This document shows positions 8,327-15,889 of a DNA stretch of 30,096 nucleotides, piece by piece. The notes under the pieces were generated by a model, which was given only the letters and a program-made list of their open reading frames with translations, made no database searches and was not told the origin of the DNA. The stretch spans positions 1 to 30,096 of the forward strand of contig JAPWVC010000003.1 of NCBI GenBank assembly GCA_028275195.1, given 5' to 3'. The stretch comes from Candidatus Acetothermia bacterium (lineage in GTDB: Bacteria > Bipolaricaulota > Bipolaricaulia > RBG-16-55-9 > JANLFV01). Position 1 is the first letter of the stretch. The number at the start of each line of letters is the position of its first letter. Both the position numbers and the translations under genes were made by a program.

Positions 8327-9456
8327 CGCAGGGTCGCTCCTGGCGGTCCACCCCTCCAGGGCCCGCCTTGCAGGTAACCTTCGTAGACCAGGTCCCCCTC
8401 GAGCATTCTTACAGAAATATCCTTCAATTTCCAGGCCTCGGCCAGCCCCTCGACCCCTCGCCCGCCGACGGCCCCGGGGGCCTCCTCCCCGCCGATGATC
8501 TTCGGGGTGATGAAGAAGACGACCTTATCGACCAAGCCGGCCTCGAGGAAGCCCGCGGCCACCGTCGGCCCGCCCTCGACGAGCAGGCTGTCGAGCCCCT
8601 CCTCCCCGAGCCGCACCAGCAGCTCCTCCAAGTCCACCCTACCGTCCCGAGCTCGGAGGCGCCAGACCCTCGCCCCCTTGCTTATGAGCGCCCTCTCCTT
8701 CTCCTGGGGCATGAGTTCGGTCGTGGCGACCACTGTGGGGGCTGGGCTTCCCAAGCTTAGGACCTTCGCCTCCAGCGGGATCCGGCCACGAGAGTCCAGG
8801 ACAATCCGCCAGGGGTCCCGAGCACCCGCCGCGCGAGCGGTCAGTTGAGGGTCGTCCCGCAGGATGGTATTGACCCCCACCAAGACCGCGGCATACCTGT
8901 TCCTCATCTGATGGACCAATTCTCGGGAGCGCTCATTCGAGATCCAGCGGGATTCGCCGCTCCTGGTGGCAACCTTCCCATCGAGCGAGAGGGCCAGCTT
9001 CAGGATCACGAACGGCCTCTTGGTGGTGATGAACTTGAAGAACGGCTCGTTCAGCTTCCTCGCCTCCCTCTCTAAGACTCCTTCGGTGACCGCGATCCCC
9101 GCCTCCCTGAGGGTGGCGATCCCCTTCCCATTCACAAGCGGGTTGGGGTCGCGGACGGCCACGAAGACCCGCTTGATCCCGGAAGAGATGATCCGCTCGA
9201 CACACGGCGGGGTCTTCCCCCAGTGGACACAGGGCTCTAAGGTCACATACAAGTCCGCGCCCCTTGCTTCCTCCCCCGCTGCATCCAGGGCTAGGACTTC
9301 GGCATGAGGGCCGCCGAACCGCTCGTGAAAGCCTTCGCCGACGATCCTGCCATCCTTGACGACGACGGCCCCGACCAGGGGGTTGGGGTTCACCCGCCCC
9401 GCCCCGCGCTCGGCCAGCTCCAGGGCCCGGCGCATGAGCTTAGCATGCGTAGACAT
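8323..9456 (-). CDS. ribD: Riboflavin biosynthesis bifunctional deaminase/reductase RibD
   Basis: Deaminates diaminohydroxyphosphoribosylaminopyrimidine and then reduces the ribosyl chain with NADPH, steps 2 and 3 of riboflavin synthesis. From ATG 9456 it has 377 residues. The N-terminal CMP/dCMP-deaminase-like domain (about 5-125) carries zinc ligands His51 in GGPHAEVLAL plus Cys76 and Cys85 in EPCVHWGKTPPC, with Glu53 as proton shuttle. The C-terminal reductase domain (about 148-375) shows KLALSLDGKVAT, SRWIS, VGVNTILRDDPQLT and LLVEGGPTVAAGFLEAGLVD. An upstream ATG at 9495 would overlap clpC; 9456 lies just after the clpC stop and is preferred, though neither has a clear SD. ribE, ribBA and ribH are not in the window. 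The stop overlaps the purB start. Confidence 0.94.
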   Translation of the reverse strand: MSTHAKLMRRALELAERGAGRVNPNPLVGAVVVKDGRIVGEGFHERFGGPHAEVLALDAAGEEARGADLYVTLEPCVHWGKTPPCVERIISSGIKRVFVAVRDPNPLVNGKGIATLREAGIAVTEGVLEREARKLNEPFFKFITTKRPFVILKLALSLDGKVATRSGESRWISNERSRELVHQMRNRYAAVLVGVNTILRDDPQLTARAAGARDPWRIVLDSRGRIPLEAKVLSLGSPAPTVVATTELMPQEKERALISKGARVWRLRARDGRVDLEELLVRLGEEGLDSLLVEGGPTVAAGFLEAGLVDKVVFFITPKIIGGEEAPGAVGGRGVEGLAEAWKLKDISVRMLEGDLVYEGYLQGGPWRGGPPGATLR

Positions 9457-9461
9457 CGAGA

Positions 9462-12185
9462 CTAAGTGGATGGAGCGGGGGCCTCCCCTGAACATGGCTT
9501 GGCCTGAGCCTCGGCTTCGGCAGGGGCCCCGAGCTTGGCGAGCTCTACCTCCCCCTTGGCCCGATCATAGCGGAGCCGGACTCGATCGCCCGCGCGGAGA
9601 TCGCCCTTGAGGAGGGCCATGGCGAGCTTGTTCTCCACCTCGGCGCGGATCCTTCGCTTGAGCTCCCGAGCCCCGAACTCCGGCCGGTAGCCGACCTCGG
9701 CGAGATGGTCGATCAAGGAGGGGTCGAACTCCAGCTCGAGCCCCTGCCCCCGGCTTGTCCGTCGGACCCGCTCGAGCTGGAGGCCCACGATCCCCCTGAT
9801 CTGCTCGGGAGTGAGGGCATGGAAGACGATGACCTCATCGATCCGGTTGAGGAACTCCGGCCGGAAGTGGCGGCGCAGGACCTCCTGGAGCGCCTCCTTG
9901 AGCTGTTCATAGCTCAGCCTCTCACCCGCGGGAGCGATGAGGTTCCGCTGGATCAGCTCGCTCCCCAGGTTGCTCGTGGCGATGATGATCGTATTGCTGA
10001 AGTCCACGACCCTCCCCTTCCCGTCGGTCAGCCGGCCGTCGTCGAAGACCTGGAGGAGGATGTTGTGGACCTCGGGGTGGGCCTTCTCGATCTCATCCAG
10101 GAGGACCACACTGTAGGGCCGGCGACGGACTCGCTCGGTGAGCTGGCCTCCCTCCTCATACCCCACATATCCTGGCGGGGCCCCGATGAGCCGCGCGACG
10201 GCATGCCGCTCCATATACTCGCTCATGTCGAGCCGGACCATCGCTTCCTCGTCCCCGAAGACGGCCCAGGCGAGGGCCTTGGCCAGCTCGGTCTTCCCCA
10301 CACCCGTGGGGCCGAGGAAGAGGAAAGTAGCGATGGGGCGATGGCCCTCCTTCAGCCCGGCCCGGGCGAGCCGGATGGCCGCGCTCACCGCCCGGACGGC
10401 CTCCTCCTGGCCGACGATCCGCTCATGGAGGAGCTCCTCGAGCTTGAGGAGCTTCTCCCGCTCCTCGGCCGTCAGCTCGGCCACGGGAATCCCGGTGAGG
10501 GCGGAGACGATCTCGGCTATATGCTCTGCCCTCACCTCGGGCGAGCCGGAGGCGATGGCCTTCTTCCAGCGCTCCGTGGCCGCGGCGAGCTCCTCTTCCT
10601 TGGCCCTGATCGTCCCCTCGATCTCCTTGGCCTTATCGAACTGCTTCCTGGAGGCAGCATACTCCTGTTCCCGCCGGAGCTGCTGGATCTGGGCCTCGAG
10701 CTCCTGGACCTCTGCGGGCCTCGAGGTCGAGGCGATCCTCACCTTGGCCGCCGCCTGATCGATGAGGTCGATCGCCTTGTCCGGGAGGTAACGGCCGGAG
10801 ATGTAGCGGTCGGAGAGCTCCGCCGCGGCGCGGATGGCCTCATCGCTGATCCTGACCTTATGGTGGGCTTCGAGCCTGTCCCGTAGGCCCCGGAGGATTT
10901 GGATCGTCTGGTCGACCGTCGGCTCGGAGATGAAGACCGGCTGGAACCGGCGCTCCAGTGCCGCATCCTTCTCGATGTATTTCTGGTATTCGTTGAGGGT
11001 CGTGGCCCCGATGAGGTGGAGCTCGCCCCTCGCGAGGGCCGGCTTGAAGACATTGGCGAGATCGACCCCGCCCTCGGCCTGCCCCGCCCCGACGATGGTA
11101 TGGATCTCATCGATAAAGATGAGCAATTCATCCTGATGGGCTACGATCTCGTCCAAGACCTGCTTGACCCGCTCCTCGAACTCCCCGCGATACTTCGTCC
11201 CGGCGATGAGGGAGTTCACATTGAGCTCCAGTAGCCGCTTGCCGCGGAGGACCTCGGGGACCTCGCCCCGAACGATCCTCTGAGCCAATCCCTCGACGAT
11301 CGCGGTCTTCCCCACCCCGGGCTCGCCGATCAGCACGGGGTTATTCTTCTTCCGCCGGGCTAGGACCTCGACCACCGTCTCGATCTCCTTCGACCGGCCG
11401 ATGACGGGGTCGAGCCGCCCCTGCCGGGCTAGCTCGGTGAGGTCGCGGGCGTATTTATCCAGGGTGGGCGTGGCCGAGCGCCGCTCGGGCCGGCCCTCCT
11501 CCGCTAGAGGCCTTACGCCCACCACCTTTGCCGTCTGCTGGCGGACCCCCTCCGGAGTGAGGCCATACTTGCGGAGGAGGTCCCCGCCCAGGCCGTCGGG
11601 CTCCTCCACCAGCCCGATGAGGAGGTGCTCTGGGCCGATATAGCTCTGGCCGAGGTCACGCGAGGCGAGGAAGGCCTGCTCGAGGACCCCTTTGACTCGG
11701 GGGGAGAGGCCGAGCCGGACCGTCTCCCCCTTCTTGGGGTTGAAGTTCCCCCGAGGAGCGTTGTGCTCGATATAGCCACGGATGTCCTCGGGAGAGACCT
11801 TGAATCCTCTTAGGATCTCCTCTACCACCTCGCTCTCGGTGAGAGCATAGAGGACATGCTCAGTATCCACCTCGTCCTTCCCGAAGTCCACGGCCTTCTG
11901 GGCCGCCTTCTGGAGGAGGTCCCGAGCACGGTCGCTCAAGTAGGTATCGATATCCACCGCCTCCCGATCGCCCCAGCGGCCCCTCCCCAGGAGCCCCTCG
12001 GGGAAGAGCCCCCCGAAGCCGGAGCTGAAGAGGGCCTCCCAGGGGGAGAACCACTCTTGCTCCCGCCTCAGTCGGAGATAGTCCTCCTCGCAGACCTCCA
12101 AGGTCCGCCGCCGGCCACCTTCGAAGAGCTCGAGCCGGACCGTCGCCGGCCTGAGGCCACAAAGATCACAAAGTCCCCTCGCCAT
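9462..12185 (-). CDS. clpC: ClpC/ClpE-type AAA+ unfoldase with N-terminal zinc-finger-like segment
   Basis: Hsp100 ATPase that unfolds or disaggregates proteins. The start is ATG 12185, 7 bases after a perfect AGGAGG; a TTG at 12191 lies too close to that SD. Of 907 residues: an N-terminal McsA/ClpE-like CDLCG...C segment (Cys6, Cys9, Cys32), two Clp-N repeats (about 80-220), AAA1 with Walker A GEPGVGKT (287-294) and IDEIH (358-362), a short coiled middle domain (about 490-545) of ClpC rather than ClpB size, then AAA2 with GPTGVGKT (625-632), LLDEIE (695-700) and sensor-2 GARELKR. The ClpP-docking tripeptide ([ILV]-G-[FL]) expected after SNLGSELIQRN is not visible. The start overlaps the rpe stop by 20 bases, indicating coupling. 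Confidence 0.93.
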   Translation of the reverse strand: MARGLCDLCGLRPATVRLELFEGGRRRTLEVCEEDYLRLRREQEWFSPWEALFSSGFGGLFPEGLLGRGRWGDREAVDIDTYLSDRARDLLQKAAQKAVDFGKDEVDTEHVLYALTESEVVEEILRGFKVSPEDIRGYIEHNAPRGNFNPKKGETVRLGLSPRVKGVLEQAFLASRDLGQSYIGPEHLLIGLVEEPDGLGGDLLRKYGLTPEGVRQQTAKVVGVRPLAEEGRPERRSATPTLDKYARDLTELARQGRLDPVIGRSKEIETVVEVLARRKKNNPVLIGEPGVGKTAIVEGLAQRIVRGEVPEVLRGKRLLELNVNSLIAGTKYRGEFEERVKQVLDEIVAHQDELLIFIDEIHTIVGAGQAEGGVDLANVFKPALARGELHLIGATTLNEYQKYIEKDAALERRFQPVFISEPTVDQTIQILRGLRDRLEAHHKVRISDEAIRAAAELSDRYISGRYLPDKAIDLIDQAAAKVRIASTSRPAEVQELEAQIQQLRREQEYAASRKQFDKAKEIEGTIRAKEEELAAATERWKKAIASGSPEVRAEHIAEIVSALTGIPVAELTAEEREKLLKLEELLHERIVGQEEAVRAVSAAIRLARAGLKEGHRPIATFLFLGPTGVGKTELAKALAWAVFGDEEAMVRLDMSEYMERHAVARLIGAPPGYVGYEEGGQLTERVRRRPYSVVLLDEIEKAHPEVHNILLQVFDDGRLTDGKGRVVDFSNTIIIATSNLGSELIQRNLIAPAGERLSYEQLKEALQEVLRRHFRPEFLNRIDEVIVFHALTPEQIRGIVGLQLERVRRTSRGQGLELEFDPSLIDHLAEVGYRPEFGARELKRRIRAEVENKLAMALLKGDLRAGDRVRLRYDRAKGEVELAKLGAPAEAEAQAKPCSGEAPAPST

Positions 12186-12864
12186 GCTCAAACCTCCTTT
12201 TAGTCTGCGCAGTTCGGCCCAGGGCGGCCCTCCTCAGCCCGGCGATCGCGGCACGACGATCTTGGGCCCCGAAGATCGCCGTCCCGGCCACGATGGTCTC
12301 GGCCCCCGCGGCCACGACCTGGCCGATGTTCTCTTCGTTGATCCCGCCATCGACCGCGATCTCAACCGCCAGCCCGCGGCGGAGGATCTCTCCCTTCAGC
12401 CGCCGGATCCGCTCTAAGGAGCCGGGGAGGAACTCTTGCCCCCCGAAGCCCGGCTCGACGCTCATCACCAGGACGAGGTCGACCTCCGGGAGGAGGGGGA
12501 AGAGGGCCTCGACCGGGGTTCGGGGCTTGAGGGCCACCCCGACCTTCGCCCCGGCCTCCCTGATCTGGGCGATCAGCGGCCCGGGCTCGGCCACGACCTC
12601 GATGTGGAAGGTGAGGAAATCGCCCGGCCGGATCTTGAACCTGTGGATGAAGCTCGCCGGCTCAGTGACCATGAGGTGGATGTCGAACGGGATGGTAGTG
12701 CTATCTCTCAGGGCATTAACTACCGCCGGGCCGATGGAGATGTTCGGCACAAAGTGCCCGTCCATCACATCGACATGGAGGCCCTCGACCAGGCCCTCGA
12801 CCGTAGCGATCTCCTCCCGGAGCCGGCCGAAGTCAGCGGCGAGGAGCGAAGGGGCGAGCTTCAT
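12166..12864 (-). CDS. rpe: Ribulose-phosphate 3-epimerase
   Basis: Interconverts ribulose 5-phosphate and xylulose 5-phosphate in the pentose phosphate pathway. 232 residues, a TIM barrel of normal length. Motifs: APSLLAADF at the N-terminus, LHVDVMDGHFVPN with metal and acid/base residues His30 and Asp32, DIHLMV with His63, MSVEPGFGGQ (phosphate loop) and AVDGGINEENI with Asp172. The start overlaps the stop of the metallopeptidase gene (ATGA). The last residues and tail lie beneath the clpC ribosome-binding site, so rpe and clpC are translationally linked. Confidence 0.96.
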   Translation of the reverse strand: MKLAPSLLAADFGRLREEIATVEGLVEGLHVDVMDGHFVPNISIGPAVVNALRDSTTIPFDIHLMVTEPASFIHRFKIRPGDFLTFHIEVVAEPGPLIAQIREAGAKVGVALKPRTPVEALFPLLPEVDLVLVMSVEPGFGGQEFLPGSLERIRRLKGEILRRGLAVEIAVDGGINEENIGQVVAAGAETIVAGTAIFGAQDRRAAIAGLRRAALGRTAQTKRRFEHGEGTL

Positions 12865-13538
12865 CCCCGCCGGCGGCTGGCGAGGACAAAGTAGAGCAAC
12901 TGGAGGACGGCCGTGGCCGCGGCCGCGACATAGGTGAGGGCCGCTGCGCCGAGGACTGACTTTACCGCCTCGAGCTCCCTCCCACCGGAGATGTAGCCCC
13001 CGCCTTGGAGGAGCCCGATCGCCCGCCGGCTGGCGTTGAACTCGACCGGGAGGGTCACGAGGGTGAAGAGGACGAAGAAGGAGTAAGCAATGATCCCCAG
13101 GAGCATCAGCCCCGGGATCTGGAAGATCAGCCCCAGGAAGAAGAGCGGGACGGCCAACTGGGAGCCGAAGTTGACCACCGGGACGATCGCCGTCCGCAGG
13201 GCCAGTGGCCGGTAGAGCTGGGCATGCTGGATCGCGTGGCCGACCTCATGGGCCGCGACCCCCAGGTGGGCGAGCGAGCGCCCTTCAGGGTCGGAGAGCC
13301 GCAGAGTCCTCGTCCGGGGATCATAGTGGTCGGTCAAGACCCCTCGGATCGACTCGATCTTCACATTCTGGAGCCCAGCCCTGTCGAGGAGCCGCCTCGC
13401 CAGCCGCTCCGCGCTGATCCCAGAGGCGGCGCTCACCTGGGAATAGCGCGCGAAGGTGCTCCGGACCCGCCAATGGGCATAAAGCCCTAAAGCGAGGGCC
13501 GGGAGGAGCATAATGAAATAGAGCGGATCGAAGATCAT
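12861..13538 (-). CDS. YugP-like integral membrane zinc metallopeptidase
   Basis: First gene of the minus-strand operon. The 225-residue protein has an N-terminal hydrophobic segment (about 3-20), a cytosolic or membrane-proximal zinc motif HEVGH (His97, Glu98, His101) in GVAAHEVGHAIQHAQ, and three further hydrophobic stretches (about 118-140, 142-165 and 195-220). This matches the YugP/COG2738 family of putative membrane zinc peptidases (family knowledge; function poorly known). A promoter lies about 25 bases upstream of the start, and a GGAAGG SD-like sequence sits close to the ATG. Together with clpC downstream it suggests a protein-quality-control theme in this operon, which is inference. 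Confidence 0.9.
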   Translation of the reverse strand: MIFDPLYFIMLLPALALGLYAHWRVRSTFARYSQVSAASGISAERLARRLLDRAGLQNVKIESIRGVLTDHYDPRTRTLRLSDPEGRSLAHLGVAAHEVGHAIQHAQLYRPLALRTAIVPVVNFGSQLAVPLFFLGLIFQIPGLMLLGIIAYSFFVLFTLVTLPVEFNASRRAIGLLQGGGYISGGRELEAVKSVLGAAALTYVAAAATAVLQLLYFVLASRRRG

Positions 13539-13559
13539 TCCCTTCCGATCACCAGGGGT

Positions 13560-13588
13560 ATTATAACGCCCCGCAAGGGCCGGATCAA
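13560..13588 (-). promoter_or_regulatory. Sigma70-type promoter for the minus-strand operon
   Basis: Read on the minus strand: TTGATC (13588-13583), 17 nt, then a perfect TATAAT (13565-13560). Transcription would start near 13553, 15 bases before the metallopeptidase start. It probably drives all six genes down to priA, since each gene overlaps or nearly abuts the next. Confidence 0.82.
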
Positions 13589-13602
13589 CCGCCCTTCAGC
13601 CT

Positions 13603-13631
13603 TTGCCCCCGCCCCGCCCTTGTGCTAAGAT
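13603..13631 (+). promoter_or_regulatory. Probable promoter for spoVG-rnc
   Basis: TTGCCC (13603-13608), 17 nt, TAAGAT (13626-13631). Each box matches consensus at four of six bases, weaker than others in the window. It lies back to back with the minus-strand promoter, the two -35 boxes being 14 bases apart. Confidence 0.5.
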
Positions 13632-13667
13632 AGGCCGATCGCTTGCCGCGCAGAGGTGGACTATACC

Positions 13668-13982
13668 ATGGAGATCACCAAAGTTGAGATCCGACCGATG
13701 AGGAACGAGGGGAACTTGAAGGCCTTCTGCTCCGTCGTATTCGACGATGTCTTCATCGTCCATTCCGTGAAGGTGATCCAGGGGAAGGAGCGACTCTTCG
13801 TGGCCATGCCTAGCCGAGAGGTGAGGGAGGGCGAGTTCCGTGACATCGCCCACCCGATCAACAACGAATTCCGGATGAAGCTGGAGAAGGCGGTCCTGGA
13901 CAGATACTATGAGGAGATCGAGCGAGGGCAGAGACAAGACCGGGAAGGAGAAGGGCTCCTCACCGAGGATGTCACCCTCTAG
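13668..13982 (+). CDS. spoVG: SpoVG family RNA/DNA-binding regulator
   Basis: A 104-residue SpoVG-family protein. SpoVG was named as a Bacillus sporulation/septation factor and is now known in several phyla as a nucleic-acid-binding post-transcriptional regulator. The conserved core is ITKVEIRPMRNEGNLKAFCS, VVFDDVFIVHSVKVIQG, LFVAMPSR and FRDIAHPINNEFR. The start ATG 13668 lies 8 bases after AGGTGG; an upstream in-frame GTG at 13656 sits inside that SD and is rejected. The C-terminal tail is charged. The rnc reading frame overlaps its last 14 bases. Presence of this gene alone does not show sporulation. Confidence 0.95.
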   Translation: MEITKVEIRPMRNEGNLKAFCSVVFDDVFIVHSVKVIQGKERLFVAMPSREVREGEFRDIAHPINNEFRMKLEKAVLDRYYEEIERGQRQDREGEGLLTEDVTL

Positions 13983-14754
13983 TCCTGGTCCCAATTCGGG
14001 TCTGGGCCCGGAGGCGGCCCTCCAGGCCCTGGAGCAGAAGCTGGGCTTGGGGATCCCCGCCTCTTCTCTCCGCCGGGCCTTCCTCCATAGCTCCTATGTC
14101 AACGAGCGGCCGGAGGAGGGGGAGTCCAACGAGCGGCTGGAATTCCTCGGGGATGCCGTCATTGAGCTCGCGATCAGCGAACACCTCTTCCGGAGCTTCT
14201 CGAACTACACCGAGGGCGAGCTGACCAAGATCAAGTCGGTAGTCGTGAGCGGCCCGCTCCTAGCCGAGCGGGCACGCGCCCTCGGCCTGGGAGAGGCCCT
14301 CTTCCTCGGGGTGGGGGAGGAAGAGACCGGCGGGCGGGCACGCCAATCGATCCTGGCCGACGCCTTCGAGGCCCTCGTGGGGCTGATCTTCTGCGAGAGG
14401 GGCTACCCAGAGGCCGCGCGCTTTGTGGTCGAGCAGCTCCGCGAGGAGGTCGAAAGGGTCGAGCGGGACCAGCAGAGCTGGGACTACAAATCCCTGCTGC
14501 AGGAGGAGGCCCAGCGGCGCGGCCTCAGGCCGGTTTATACCCTCCTCAAGCAGGAAGGGGCCGACCACCAGAAGGTCTTTACCGTCCGGGTCGAGGTCGC
14601 GGGCTTCGATGGGCTGGGGCGGGGGCGAAGGGTGAAGGAGGCTGAGCAGGCCGCGGCCAAGCAGGCCTACTTCAAGCTGGCACGCCACCTCGAAGAGAGC
14701 GAGGGGACGAGCCCCCAAGAGCGGGATCAAGATCAAGTTAAGGGCCTCCCTTGA
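13969..14754 (+). CDS. rnc: Ribonuclease III
   Basis: Double-strand-specific endoribonuclease that processes rRNA precursors and some mRNAs. From ATG 13969 it has 261 residues. The RNase III domain (about 15-155) has the signature NERLEFLGDAV with Glu58 and Asp62, and LADAFEALVG with Asp131 and Glu134, so all metal-binding catalytic residues are present. The dsRNA-binding domain (about 171-242) shows DYKSLLQEEAQRRG, the KVFTVRVEV strand and KEAEQAAAKQAY. An ATG at 13909 would overlap spoVG far more; the chosen start overlaps by 14 bases with GAGG immediately upstream. The N-terminal 12 residues are Ser/Pro/Gly-rich. The stop codon overlaps the -35 box of the tRNA promoter. Confidence 0.94.
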   Translation: MSPSSPGPNSGLGPEAALQALEQKLGLGIPASSLRRAFLHSSYVNERPEEGESNERLEFLGDAVIELAISEHLFRSFSNYTEGELTKIKSVVVSGPLLAERARALGLGEALFLGVGEEETGGRARQSILADAFEALVGLIFCERGYPEAARFVVEQLREEVERVERDQQSWDYKSLLQEEAQRRGLRPVYTLLKQEGADHQKVFTVRVEVAGFDGLGRGRRVKEAEQAAAKQAYFKLARHLEESEGTSPQERDQDQVKGLP

Positions 14755-14779
14755 TCCCCCGACCTGGAGCTGCTATACT
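14751..14779 (+). promoter_or_regulatory. Sigma70-type promoter of the tRNA-Arg gene
   Basis: TTGATC (14751-14756), 17 nt, TATACT (14774-14779). The start site would be near 14786, leaving a 5' leader of about 13 nt before the mature tRNA. The -35 box contains the TGA stop of rnc. Confidence 0.8.
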
Positions 14780-14798
14780 CAATTGAGCCGAGCAGAGG

Positions 14799-14875
14799 GC
14801 GCCTGTAGCTCAGTTGGATAGAGCGAGGGGTTCCTAACCCCTAGGTCGGGGGTTCGAGTCCTCCCAGGCGCACCA
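14799..14875 (+). tRNA. tRNA-Arg, anticodon CCT (CCU)
   Basis: A full cloverleaf can be drawn. Acceptor GCGCCTG (14799-14805) pairs with CAGGCGC (14865-14871). D-arm GCTC/GAGC with loop AGTTGGATA. Anticodon stem AGGGG/CCCCT with loop TTCCTAA, anticodon at 14833-14835. T-arm GGGGG/CCTCC with loop TTCGAGT. Discriminator A is followed by an encoded CCA (14873-14875). It reads AGG, a codon used often in this window. Confidence 0.97.
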
Positions 14876-14903
14876 CCAGACTCCGTCTGGACTATTTATC
14901 TTT
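14876..14903 (+). terminator. Terminator after tRNA-Arg
   Basis: CCAGAC (14876-14881), loop TCC, GTCTGG (14885-14890), then the T-rich ACTATTTATCTTT. A second hairpin CAGCCC-AAA-GGGCTG (14906-14920) follows and may reinforce it. Confidence 0.72.
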
Positions 14904-14929
14904 GCCAGCCCAAAGGGCTGACATAGAAT
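14902..14929 (+). promoter_or_regulatory. Possible promoter of the tandem-GNAT gene
   Basis: TTGCCA (14902-14907), 16 nt, TAGAAT (14924-14929); each box matches five of six consensus bases. Transcription would start near 14936, inside the first codons counted from ATG 14931, which argues for a later start codon or against the promoter. Confidence 0.45.
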
Positions 14930-14930
14930 T

Positions 14931-15887
14931 ATGACGACCTCAGCGGGGCTGCAGGTGAGGGAATACCGCTCGAGCGACTTCGAGAGACTGCTCGAGCTCG
15001 GTAAGATCGCCTTCTCTCCAGAGATGGAGGTCTTCGGCCTCGATGAGGCGAGCATCAGGAGGCAAGCTCGCCTCTACTCTTTCATCCGGGCAATCCAGCG
15101 GCTTACTGGGCGCTTCTTCTTCAAGATCTATGTGGGCGAATTCGCCGGCCAGCTTGTCGGGACGACGAGCTTAAGCCGCGAGGGCGAGGCCTGGTATATC
15201 GGGATGGTGATGGTCGACCCGGAGTACCGCCGGCGGGGCTTCGCCCGGGCGCTGGTCGAGGCGGCCTGCGATGAGGCCCGTGCCCGAGGGGTCAAGCGGG
15301 TGATCCTCCATGTCCGGGAGGAAAATACCCCGGCGAAGAACCTCTACCTCTCGCTCGGGTTCACCCTCTTCGAGCGAGTGTTCCACTTCGTCAAAGAGGT
15401 CGAAAGGGGCGAGCCCGAGCCGCGGCCGCTCCCTCCAGGCTATCAGCTAATGGAGGTCAAGCCGTTCGACCGCCAGGCTTTCAGGGTGATGGATGCCACC
15501 CAGGAGGAGCGCTCGGCCGAGGTCTACGGCCCGAGCCATTACCCCCCGCTTTATGTCCGGCTCCTCTTCTACCTCTTCCAGCCGAGCAAGATCGAGCGGT
15601 ATGCTATCCTGGCCGATGGGAAGTGGGCCGGGGTCTATACCTTCAGGTTCATCTCCCGAAAGGAGGCGGCCCGAACTGGAGTCCATCTCTACCTGGAGCA
15701 CCGGGGGAAAGGGCTGGAACAAGCCCTCCTTGCCCGGGCTCTGGCCCGCGCGGCCGCGATGGGGGCCCCGAAGCTAGCGATCGCGGCGAACGAGGAGAAC
15801 AAGCCCCTGTGCACGGCCTGCGGTGAGCTGGGGTTCACCCGGGCCTTCACCATGGAGGGGATGGTCCGCGGGCTCGGCTCTAGCTAG
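14931..15887 (+). CDS. Tandem GNAT-family N-acetyltransferase
   Basis: A 318-residue protein with two GNAT domains. The first (about residues 8-160) has motif A MVDPEYRRRGFARALVEA, the strand VKRVILHVREENTPAKNLY and the closing LGFTLFERVFHF. The second (about 170-315) has LEHRGKGLEQALLARALA and EENKPLCTACGELGFTRAF. This tandem layout resembles MshD-type acetyltransferases, but the substrate cannot be read. ATG 14931 has no SD and would be upstream of the start site predicted from the nearby promoter; GTG 14955 (giving MREYRSSDF) is an alternative that keeps the whole first domain. It stands alone between the tRNA terminator and a 250-base gap. Confidence 0.85.
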   Translation: MTTSAGLQVREYRSSDFERLLELGKIAFSPEMEVFGLDEASIRRQARLYSFIRAIQRLTGRFFFKIYVGEFAGQLVGTTSLSREGEAWYIGMVMVDPEYRRRGFARALVEAACDEARARGVKRVILHVREENTPAKNLYLSLGFTLFERVFHFVKEVERGEPEPRPLPPGYQLMEVKPFDRQAFRVMDATQEERSAEVYGPSHYPPLYVRLLFYLFQPSKIERYAILADGKWAGVYTFRFISRKEAARTGVHLYLEHRGKGLEQALLARALARAAAMGAPKLAIAANEENKPLCTACGELGFTRAFTMEGMVRGLGSS

Positions 15888-15889
15888 CT

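Noticed and set aside
9705..10886. Long open frame antisense to clpC (393 codons), and similar ones at 5035-5811, 969-1958, 19006-20115 and 27289-28356
   Set aside because: All are antisense to clear genes, have no SD or recognisable domain and low-complexity Leu/Gly/Pro/Asp content, as expected from GC-rich codon bias.
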